Positions 15,102-21,922 of a DNA stretch of 64,000 nt are shown piece by piece (positions within the stretch are counted from its first letter, which is position 1; each line of letters begins with the position of its first letter). The position numbers and the translations under genes are program-made. This DNA comes from Anoxybacterium sp963668245 (GTDB lineage: Bacteria; Bacillota; Clostridia; Peptostreptococcales; Anaerovoracaceae). The notes under the pieces are model-generated. The model was not told the DNA's origin and ran no database searches. It saw only the letters and a program-made list of their open reading frames with translations. Where the stretch lies: NCBI GenBank assembly GCA_963668245.2, contig OY764195.2, positions 1,860,001 through 1,924,000 of the forward strand. The letters are read 5' to 3'.

Positions 15102-15755
15102 ATGAAAAGATTAGCCCCTTCTATATTAGCAGCGGATTTTTCAAAGCTAGGTGAAGATGTACTCGCTATAGAAAAAGCAGGTGCTCAGGTTATACATGTT
15201 GATGTTATGGACGGTCATTTTGTGCCAAATATTAGTTTTGGTGCAGCTGTCATGAAAAGCTTAAACGGAAAGACCTCACTGCCATATGACGTACACTTGA
15301 TGATTGAAAATCCAGATTTGTATATTGAAGACTTTATGACAGAACAAACGGAAATCATAACGGTTCACTGGGAAGCTTGTAACCATTTGCATCGTACAAT
15401 TCAGCATATTAAATCATTAGGAATAAAGGCTGGTGTATCCATTAATCCAGCTACACCTGTATCTGTTTTAGATGCAATATTTGAAGATTTGGATTTAGTA
15501 TTAATAATGTCTGTCAACCCAGGATTTGGAGGGCAGAAGTATATTCCATCATCAATTCAGAAGATTAAGGAATTGAAAAAAATGAAGGATTCACGTAATC
15601 CAAAATTGGAAATCGAAATTGATGGTGGTATTACACTTGAAAATATAAAAATGGTTACGGAAGCAGGGGTTGACCTAGTGGTGGCTGGTTCATCTGTATT
15701 TGGAGCTGCAGATGTAAATGAGCGTGTAAAAGCATTGCTGTCTCAGATGGTATAA
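15102..15755 (+). CDS. rpe: Ribulose-phosphate 3-epimerase
   Basis: Interconverts ribulose-5-P and xylulose-5-P in the pentose phosphate pathway. TIM-barrel signatures are all present: HVDVMDGHFVPN (metal ligands and catalytic Asp), VHLMI, VNPGFGGQ (phosphate loop) and EIDGGI. 217 residues, normal. Last gene of the priA-rpe operon; a strong terminator follows. Confidence 0.97.
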   Translation: MKRLAPSILAADFSKLGEDVLAIEKAGAQVIHVDVMDGHFVPNISFGAAVMKSLNGKTSLPYDVHLMIENPDLYIEDFMTEQTEIITVHWEACNHLHRTIQHIKSLGIKAGVSINPATPVSVLDAIFEDLDLVLIMSVNPGFGGQKYIPSSIQKIKELKKMKDSRNPKLEIEIDGGITLENIKMVTEAGVDLVVAGSSVFGAADVNERVKALLSQMV

Positions 15756-15767
15756 GATAAAGCGTTG

Positions 15768-15798
15768 TCGCGAAAGAGTTACTTTCGCGATTTTTTTT
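15768..15798 (+). terminator. Strong Rho-independent terminator after rpe
   Basis: Perfect 9-bp stem TCGCGAAAG/CTTTCGCGA (15768-15776, 15782-15790) with a 5-nt loop, followed by eight T. Confidence 0.95.
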
Positions 15799-15816
15799 GA
15801 AGTTAAATAGGAATAA

Positions 15817-15845
15817 TTGACACATATAAAAAATAATGGTATATT
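15817..15845 (+). promoter_or_regulatory. Promoter of the Tad-like pilus locus
   Basis: Perfect TTGACA (15817-15822), 17-bp spacer, TATATT (15840-15845). It follows the rpe terminator, so the pilus locus is an independent transcription unit. Confidence 0.8.
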
Positions 15846-15905
15846 GAAAATGTTAAATAATGTAAATTATAACAATCATAATATTTTCTAAACTGAGGAG
15901 AAGGA

Positions 15906-16577
15906 ATGAAAAAAAAAGTAACTTTTATGATTGGATTATTTCTCATCATTGCGTCAATTGCCGGATTGCTCTATTGGGAAATGATAGGACGCGATACGGT
16001 GTGTATGGATCAAGTGCTTGTTGCAAGAAATCAAATGGAAGAAGGTACTGTTGTTACAGCAGATATGTTTTTCATACAAGGAATACCAAAAGAATTAGTG
16101 CTGGAGGGAGGATTTCATGAAAACGATATTTCGAGTCTTGACGGACTTGTGACAACCCAAATGATTGCAAAAAATAGTCAAATTATTTCAGCTTATTTTC
16201 GTAAGGACCCACTAGTGATTTCCGAAGCTGAGTCTATATTTGTTTTGAAAAAGAATTGGATAGCGATGCGAAGTAGTTCTTTGAGAAGAGGAGATTTAGT
16301 GGCAATCTATGGAAGCGTAGCAGGAGAGTATTTGGGGGAATATCGTGTTGCATACGTAAAAGATGAATCAGAAAGAGAAATTAGAAATGCAGATTTGGAA
16401 CTAAAGCCAATGTCACAACAAGGAACGATATTGAATCGCGAAGATAGTACTTCAATTATTGATCATATAGAGATTATTACCACATTTGATGGTTTTCAGA
16501 TGATAAGAAGTTACGTCAATGAGGGAATGGGTGGACAACTTATTCTGATGCAAAGGAGTGATGAAATTGGTACGTAA
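15906..16577 (+). CDS. CpaB/RcpC-like pilus assembly protein
   Basis: 223 residues with an N-terminal membrane helix (~4-24) and then a SAF-like region (VLVARNQMEEGTVVTADMF), as in Flp pilus assembly CpaB/RcpC, which works on the outer face of the membrane. The second half (RRGDLVAIYGS) resembles the RcpC beta domain. Assignment rests on this pattern and on the following CpaE/CpaF/TadB/TadC-like genes. AGGAG lies 5 nt before the ATG. It overlaps the next gene. Confidence 0.7.
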   Translation: MKKKVTFMIGLFLIIASIAGLLYWEMIGRDTVCMDQVLVARNQMEEGTVVTADMFFIQGIPKELVLEGGFHENDISSLDGLVTTQMIAKNSQIISAYFRKDPLVISEAESIFVLKKNWIAMRSSSLRRGDLVAIYGSVAGEYLGEYRVAYVKDESEREIRNADLELKPMSQQGTILNREDSTSIIDHIEIITTFDGFQMIRSYVNEGMGGQLILMQRSDEIGT

Positions 16578-17343
16578 TATCATTGCGTTTCATGGTGTTG
16601 ATCACAAAGTAGGCAATACCATGATATCTCAATCGATTGCAGAACTTATTGTGAGCACAAAAAACTGTAAGATACTGTTAGCTTGTCTCAATGGAAGAGA
16701 CAGCAATGAGTATGTTCCAGAAAAAACAATGCATATCGATGAAATAAAATCATATATTGATAATCGGATTGTCAATCAAGTAGAATTTCTTAAAAAAACT
16801 GAAATAAAAGGCAATTTTCACTTTTTAGGAGGAGTAAACAATGAACTTGAGATACGGCACTACCATCCTGACGGAATACAATATTTTTTGGAAGAAATAA
16901 AAGGATTATTTGACCTTATCTTTGTTGACTGTGGAGGTGAGCTTGACAATGGGTTAGCAGTGGGGAGCATGTTGATTGCTGAGGATGTGTTTTTAGTTAC
17001 ATCACAACAAGAATCGTCATTGTCTAGGTATGAAAAAAATCAACAAATCTTTCGAAATCTTGGAATCAATATCACAGGAATAATTGTAAATAAATATCGA
17101 GAGGATGACATTTATGATTTAAGTTATGTAACTAGTCGAATCGGCCTACATCGGAATGATATTTGGAAAATACAAGATATTACATATTCTAGGCAGGCAG
17201 AAATAGAAAAACGTACATTACTAGAATATAAAGATGAAACCTTCCAAAGAGATTTAATTCAAATTGCAAATCATATTCTTTTGAAATCCGGTTTTCAAGA
17301 AATAGAAGTAAAAAGGAATGCCAGATGGAAGCATTTTATTTAG
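16561..17343 (+). CDS. CpaE-like MinD-family ATPase with degenerate P-loop
   Basis: About 260 residues in the position of CpaE/TadZ. The fold pattern is MinD-like: the P-loop region reads FHGVDHKVGNT in place of GGxGKT, followed by LIFVDCGGELDN (Walker B-like, as in MinD DxxxG), VFLVTSQQESS and IIVNKYRED. The deviant Walker A suggests weak or no ATP hydrolysis. Start is uncertain among GTG 16558, ATG 16561 and TTG 16567; AAGGAG at 16553-16558 best fits TTG 16567 or ATG 16561. TadZ proteins usually localise the secretion machinery. Confidence 0.65.
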   Translation: MKLVRNIIAFHGVDHKVGNTMISQSIAELIVSTKNCKILLACLNGRDSNEYVPEKTMHIDEIKSYIDNRIVNQVEFLKKTEIKGNFHFLGGVNNELEIRHYHPDGIQYFLEEIKGLFDLIFVDCGGELDNGLAVGSMLIAEDVFLVTSQQESSLSRYEKNQQIFRNLGINITGIIVNKYREDDIYDLSYVTSRIGLHRNDIWKIQDITYSRQAEIEKRTLLEYKDETFQRDLIQIANHILLKSGFQEIEVKRNARWKHFI

Positions 17344-18680
17344 CAGATTATCTAGAAATAAAAGGCAATCAGAAGCAGCAAAAATCTCATGATTTTTATC
17401 AATTGTGTCACAGAGTGAATTTGGAGTTTTTAAAAGACTGGGAGCAAGGTAATGAAAATATGGATTCGTCTTTAAAAATTCAGAAAAAAGCAATCATTGG
17501 ATATGAAAAGGAAGTGTCGTTTTTCAAAAGTAGAATCAAAAAAATTCTCAAAGCGTGGTTCGCGGAGGAAACCTCTTATCCTGTCTGGTATGATAGTCTA
17601 GAAGACGGGATATATCATGAAAACTGGGGACTTGCAGGCATTGCAGAATGGTTTTCAAAATTTTTTCAGGAGAGCAGCTCTGCTAAGATTATAGGAGATC
17701 GTATCTTTTTTTTAGAGAATGGTCAAATGACGATTAGAAAACAGAAAATAAATAAGGATAGAAGAGAGCAGATGGTAAGGGCATTTCTTCTGTTTACTCC
17801 TGAGGAACGGCTTGATAAAGAATTTCATGAAGTATATATGATAGATGGAACTCGAGTCACTATCTTTGGTGGTAGTATGACAAAGAAGAATCATGATGTA
17901 ATTATATTTCGTCGGTATATCATTCCTAATTATAGTTTTGAAGAGCAAGCGCTAAGAAATACAATTCCATTTGAAGCAATACCACTATTTCAGTCAATGG
18001 TGGCTCTTGGATTTAACATTGCAATTACTGGTGCGGTGCGTACAGCAAAAACAACATTTTTATCTACATGGCAAAGCTATGAGAATCCCAATTTGGAGGG
18101 CGTTCTAGTTGAAACAGATCCAGAAATACCTATTCACAAAATGATGCCAACTGCACCCATCATTCAACTTATTGCAGATCATGATAAATTGAAATATCTT
18201 TCAAAAAATTTACTGCGAAGTGATGCGGATTACTTTGTTTTGGCTGAAGCAAGAGATGGTATTGCGTTAGATACTGCGATAAAGATTGCGAGTAAGGGAA
18301 CAAGAAGAATGAAGATTACGTTTCATACAAAAGATCCTCTGGATTTTTCTCAAGACGTAGCATTTGAAATTGTAAAGAGTCTCGGAGGAGATTTTGAATC
18401 CATACAGAAAAAAGTGGCAACTAGTTTTGATTATATTTTTCATTTTATACAACTAAAAAATAAAAGTCAGAAAAGATTAAAATCGATTTATGAACTTGGT
18501 ATTGATAAAGAAAATCATCAGATTTCAATGCATGAAATTTGTCGTTATGATTATAGGAAAGACAGCTGGAATTGGAATTATTGGATTGGGGAAGACAAAA
18601 AACGGATTGGGGAAGAAGAAGATCCAGACATGTTATTTCAATTTAGTCAGTGTCTAAATGACTTGGCAAATAATCTTTGA
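17325..18680 (+). CDS. CpaF/TadA-like secretion ATPase with variant Walker A
   Basis: 451 residues; the C-terminal half is a VirB11/GspE-type ATPase motor. Walker A is GAVRTAKT (236-243), with Ala replacing the usual Gly before Lys. The Walker B/acidic region is ADYFVLAEARDG (301-312), and a His box TFHTKDP follows. The N-terminal ~200 residues show poor similarity to standard CpaF. In Tad systems this hexamer powers pilus extension. Start ATG 17325 has AAAAGGA 7-8 nt upstream and overlaps the previous gene. Confidence 0.75.
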   Translation: MEAFYLADYLEIKGNQKQQKSHDFYQLCHRVNLEFLKDWEQGNENMDSSLKIQKKAIIGYEKEVSFFKSRIKKILKAWFAEETSYPVWYDSLEDGIYHENWGLAGIAEWFSKFFQESSSAKIIGDRIFFLENGQMTIRKQKINKDRREQMVRAFLLFTPEERLDKEFHEVYMIDGTRVTIFGGSMTKKNHDVIIFRRYIIPNYSFEEQALRNTIPFEAIPLFQSMVALGFNIAITGAVRTAKTTFLSTWQSYENPNLEGVLVETDPEIPIHKMMPTAPIIQLIADHDKLKYLSKNLLRSDADYFVLAEARDGIALDTAIKIASKGTRRMKITFHTKDPLDFSQDVAFEIVKSLGGDFESIQKKVATSFDYIFHFIQLKNKSQKRLKSIYELGIDKENHQISMHEICRYDYRKDSWNWNYWIGEDKKRIGEEEDPDMLFQFSQCLNDLANNL

Positions 18681-18696
18681 AGGTAGGATAAAACAG

Positions 18697-19662
18697 ATGC
18701 GATTGATGCTCGAAAATAGAGACATATGGATTTCTATAGTTGTTGTATTTACACTATATTTTATGATTTTTTTTGGATTTATTATTGTGTTCAAAGAATA
18801 TCTCTACTTTTTACTTGGAAAAATCAAGATGAGATGGCGGCTCCGTGTAAGGCGAAAAGCAATGGAACCAGAAGCTTCATGGGAGACCCACTTGAAAACA
18901 GTACTTGGAGTTTCACTAAAATGGAAAGTTACCCCTCAAGGGTTTGTTTCATTTAGTTTTAGTATTTACGCTCTGTTCTTTTTTGTTGGAATAAAAACAA
19001 TGGAATGGTTAACTACTTTAACAATGGCAGCAATGATTGGGCTTATGCCATATCTTTTATTAAGGGTAAGAATGGAAGGGATACGCAGAAAAAGTAGCTA
19101 TGAAGGAGAAAAACTACTAACGGAATTTCTTTGTCAATATCGCATCAATCATTTCAACATTTATAAAACCATTGAACAAGTGATTTCCATATCTTTAGAT
19201 ACGAAAATCAGTAGAAGGTTGTTGTTTCAACTATTGGTGGAACTTCAGAATACAGGGAATCAACAGAAAATGAAAGCGGCAACACAGCGATTTTCATCTG
19301 GAATTCATACTGGATGGAGCAGAATGCTCTCAAATTGCATTTATCTTGCGGCGTACCAAGGAATTAACATCTCTCTTGCTTTGGAAGATATTTTAATACA
19401 ACTAAGGGATGCAAGGATTTTGACAGAAGAAAGAAAACGTTTGAATGCAGAGTCAGCAAGAATGGTGGTGTATCTAGCTCCACTTTTATATATAATGACT
19501 ACCTTGATCTCAATCTACTATCTGGATATCCCTATTTTTCAAATCGTGCAAAATCAGTTTTATACCCAACAAGGATTTTTACTGTTTTTACTCATTACGT
19601 TTTTATTTCTTTTCAACATTGCTCTGATTGAAATCATAAATAATCAGAGATTTGATTATTGA
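18697..19662 (+). CDS. TadB-like pilus inner-membrane platform protein
   Basis: About 321 residues with an N-terminal helix pair (DIWISIVVVFTLYFMIFFGF), a second hydrophobic region (~100-140), a cytoplasmic helical domain and two C-terminal helices (LAPLLYIMTTLISIYYL and LLFLLITFLFLFNIALI). This topology matches TadB/GspF-type platform proteins. ATG 18697 is chosen over 18658 because GAAGGTAGGA precedes it. Directly downstream of the ATPase, as TadB is of TadA. Confidence 0.7.
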   Translation: MRLMLENRDIWISIVVVFTLYFMIFFGFIIVFKEYLYFLLGKIKMRWRLRVRRKAMEPEASWETHLKTVLGVSLKWKVTPQGFVSFSFSIYALFFFVGIKTMEWLTTLTMAAMIGLMPYLLLRVRMEGIRRKSSYEGEKLLTEFLCQYRINHFNIYKTIEQVISISLDTKISRRLLFQLLVELQNTGNQQKMKAATQRFSSGIHTGWSRMLSNCIYLAAYQGINISLALEDILIQLRDARILTEERKRLNAESARMVVYLAPLLYIMTTLISIYYLDIPIFQIVQNQFYTQQGFLLFLLITFLFLFNIALIEIINNQRFDY

Positions 19663-19739
19663 ACGATACATAGAAGCAAATATCAGAATAATTGATGAAA
19701 CACAGAATTCATAGGTACTATTTGAGGAAAGGAAGCGAA

Positions 19740-20438
19740 ATGAAAATAGATTGGCTTTCGGCCATACCATTTTTTTTACTCACATTTTTATTTATGGGAA
19801 TTGAGATGATAGTACACACTGATATTAGGGTGTGGACACTAAAACATAGAGCAGAATTGCGACTTCATTTTTTTAAGACCATGAGAGGTTATAGCGGTTT
19901 GACTCAGATGGTTCAGCGAAAGAGGAATGGTCCTATTTATTTCATTATTCAAAAGATTTATGCGTACAGGCAGGAACGTATGAGAAAAGAAATATTTGAG
20001 TCCTTGGCGTTTTTGAGAAACATGGCCTCCATCGAGCAAGGAAAAATTAGTCGTTCAGACACTATAATAGAACAACTATCTGAGTATGAAGGATTACTAA
20101 AACCAGTTTACATCAAGATGCTACATTACATTAGAATGAATCAAATACCGCAGGCTATTCAATATTTTTCCCAAGCGGTTGGGACCCAAGCAGGAAAAGA
20201 TTTTGCAGTTTTATTGATGCGGTGGGATCAATTAGAACCACAGGAATTAATGGAAACATTGCTTTCCTATGAATCAAGTATGAAAGCGATTCGGATTACC
20301 GAGCAGAAGAAAAAAGACGAGATCATAAGTGAATTGATCTATTTTCCTGTGGTGATAAATATCTTGATTATTTTTATTAACTTTATCTATATAGCGTATT
20401 TTTTAGATCAAAAAGAGTTGATGCAAATGTTTTTATAG
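19740..20438 (+). CDS. TadC-like pilus inner-membrane protein
   Basis: About 232 residues with an N-terminal membrane helix (AIPFFLLTFLFMGIEMIV), a long cytoplasmic helical part and a C-terminal helix (VVINILIIFINFIYIAYFL). Position after the TadB-like gene supports TadC. It is shorter than typical TadC (~300). ATG 19740 is preferred over upstream TTG 19692 because GAGGAAAGGAAG lies 5 nt before it. Confidence 0.6.
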   Translation: MKIDWLSAIPFFLLTFLFMGIEMIVHTDIRVWTLKHRAELRLHFFKTMRGYSGLTQMVQRKRNGPIYFIIQKIYAYRQERMRKEIFESLAFLRNMASIEQGKISRSDTIIEQLSEYEGLLKPVYIKMLHYIRMNQIPQAIQYFSQAVGTQAGKDFAVLLMRWDQLEPQELMETLLSYESSMKAIRITEQKKKDEIISELIYFPVVINILIIFINFIYIAYFLDQKELMQMFL

Positions 20439-20509
20439 CAGAGAAGGAATAGGAAAGCAGAAAAAAATCAATGAAAAACATAATTGAAAGATGTTCAAAG
20501 GAGGATTTT

Positions 20510-20659
20510 ATGAAACAAATTATTGTAATGGTCGCTATGATTCTGCTTGGAATTGCAATTGCTGGATATGTCTCAAATATGAGTTCTAGTGTAAAAGATA
20601 TTTCAGATCATGCTTCCAATCAAATCAAAACAATAACTACCACTGGTTCTGAAGATTAA
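20510..20659 (+). CDS. Small Flp-pilin-like membrane peptide
   Basis: 49 residues: a single hydrophobic helix (~3-23, IIVMVAMILLGIAIAGYV) at the very N-terminus, then a polar Ser/Thr-rich tail. The size and layout resemble Flp type IVb pilins, but the usual leader ending in Gly and the Glu-Tyr after it are not visible. AAAGGAGG lies 6 nt before the ATG at 20510, so I reject the longer frame from 20471. Position in the Tad locus makes a pilin or pseudopilin role likely. Confidence 0.6.
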   Translation: MKQIIVMVAMILLGIAIAGYVSNMSSSVKDISDHASNQIKTITTTGSED

Positions 20660-20672
20660 AGAAAGGTATCGA

Positions 20673-20692
20673 TATAATGCAAATGCATTATA
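20673..20692. repeat. Near-perfect palindrome between two micro-genes
   Basis: TATAATGCA and TGCATTATA are exact inverted copies separated by two bases. It may be a protein-binding site or chance. Confidence 0.4.
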
Positions 20693-20704
20693 CAAGGAAA
20701 TTAC

Positions 20705-20851
20705 ATGAAGGATTTTATTGTTTTATGCGGCATGGTTGGGCTTGGGATTGCAATTTATCAGATGATTATGGGTCCAGATGATGGTACGGTGATTCATATT
20801 ATGGGGGAAGCCTGGAAACAGGAAATTGCTGTACGTACTTCAATACCATAA
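20705..20851 (+). CDS. Second small pilus-locus membrane peptide (48 aa)
   Basis: An ATG frame of 48 codons plus TAA. Residues 3-23 are hydrophobic (FIVLCGMVGLGIAIYQMIM), then a polar tail ending ...AVRTSIP. It follows the 49-residue peptide by 45 bp and precedes the next gene by 10 bp. The SD is weak (ACAAGGAAA about 5-8 nt upstream). Not recognised; likely a pilin-like or assembly component because of position and layout. Confidence 0.5.
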   Translation: MKDFIVLCGMVGLGIAIYQMIMGPDDGTVIHIMGEAWKQEIAVRTSIP

Positions 20852-20861
20852 GGAGAAATTG

Positions 20862-21275
20862 ATGAAACAGTTTATTGTATTAATGGCGGTGTTGCCTTTA
20901 TTATTGGTTTTCTTAACTCAGTACACATTAGATCAAAAGAACTTTGACCAAATACAGCAATTGCAGGAAATTGTATATCAAGCAAAAGAGCAGGCAAAAC
21001 AAGAGGGTTGCTTCACTATTTCTATAACAAATCAAATGGTGAATAGAATCAAAACATGTTTTTCCATTGATGGGGATTCCATCCAACTTGAACTTGATAC
21101 AGTTCCTAAATATCGTACGCAACAATTTGACCAACGTGAATTAATACACTATCGTGTGACCGTGCCCATCGAGCCACTCATGGCAGGAAATCGTATGTTC
21201 GGAATTTCTGATGATGAGAATAGTAGTCTTTATTCGGTGGAGGGATGGACGGCAAGTGAACGATTGAGAGATTAA
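20862..21275 (+). CDS. TadE-like small pilus-locus protein
   Basis: About 137 residues: an N-terminal hydrophobic segment (FIVLMAVLPLLLVFL) directly followed by a helical stretch rich in Gln/Glu, then a beta-rich domain. This is the layout of TadE-type minor pilins, though sequence similarity is not strong by eye. ATG 20862 with AAGGAGA 6 nt upstream is chosen over the longer frame from 20826. It abuts the next gene with one base between. Confidence 0.5.
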   Translation: MKQFIVLMAVLPLLLVFLTQYTLDQKNFDQIQQLQEIVYQAKEQAKQEGCFTISITNQMVNRIKTCFSIDGDSIQLELDTVPKYRTQQFDQRELIHYRVTVPIEPLMAGNRMFGISDDENSSLYSVEGWTASERLRD

Positions 21276-21276
21276 A

Positions 21277-21738
21277 ATGAAGGTATTCATTGTGTTTATT
21301 GGACTTTTGGTACTGTTTGCCAGTGCCATGTCTTATCAAAGTGACCTTGGAAGATACATTGTGCTTCAAAATGATTTAAAAGCTTTAGCCGAAGAATCTG
21401 CGGCAGGGGCAGCTCTTTATTTTGATGAGCTTGCTTATGCAGAAGGTGAGTTATGTTTTAATCAAGAGGAAGGAGGGCAATATGTGGACTACTTGGTGAT
21501 ACAATTTATGAAAGAAAAATCAATTGATGACGGTAAACTCTCATATGAAATATGTTTTCAAGATGATTTGGCTGGGTATTCTGAACCAGCATGGGAAGGA
21601 GTTTCTGGATATAAAGCTGGAATTCCATCTGTCACAATTCGATTCACTTATGTAGCTGATGACTTTTTTCGTCTACCTTTTCTTGAAGTTCGATCTGTAA
21701 CACGCATGGCATGCTATGAACTGCCCCAATCTTTTTAA
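21277..21738 (+). CDS. TadE/TadG-like pilus-locus protein
   Basis: 153 residues with an N-terminal membrane helix (VFIVFIGLLVLFASAM), a helical region (ALAEESAAGAALYFDELAYAEG) typical of TadE/TadG-like proteins, and a C-terminal beta-rich part ending VTRMACYELPQSF. Two to three cysteines could form a disulphide outside the cell. Last gene of the Tad-like operon. No prepilin peptidase or long TadG with vWA domain is present in this window. Confidence 0.5.
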   Translation: MKVFIVFIGLLVLFASAMSYQSDLGRYIVLQNDLKALAEESAAGAALYFDELAYAEGELCFNQEEGGQYVDYLVIQFMKEKSIDDGKLSYEICFQDDLAGYSEPAWEGVSGYKAGIPSVTIRFTYVADDFFRLPFLEVRSVTRMACYELPQSF

Positions 21739-21922
21739 GTTTTTTCTAACCTTATCGTAATGAGAACCATATCAGATCTTTAACAAATTTGTTCATGTGT
21801 TTTTCTAATACTCATTTGGGTATATATCCCTTGCGGATTTTATGCGCATTGTTTTTTGTTTTTGCAAATAGATTGCAACACTTTGTTAAAGGACATTCTT
21901 ATGATTAAAGGAGCTGAATGAA
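21739..21922. other. Intergenic gap before GGDEF-EAL gene
   Basis: 184 bp of A/T-rich DNA. I see no convincing terminator, riboswitch core or consensus promoter; AAAGGAG lies before the next ATG. Confidence 0.5.

Noticed and set aside
15768..21738. Prophage or transposon carrying the pilus genes
   Set aside because: No integrase, transposase, terminal repeats or tRNA attachment duplication are seen at either edge.
21739..21922. c-di-GMP riboswitch before the GGDEF-EAL gene
   Set aside because: No GEMM core sequence or matching hairpin pair found.
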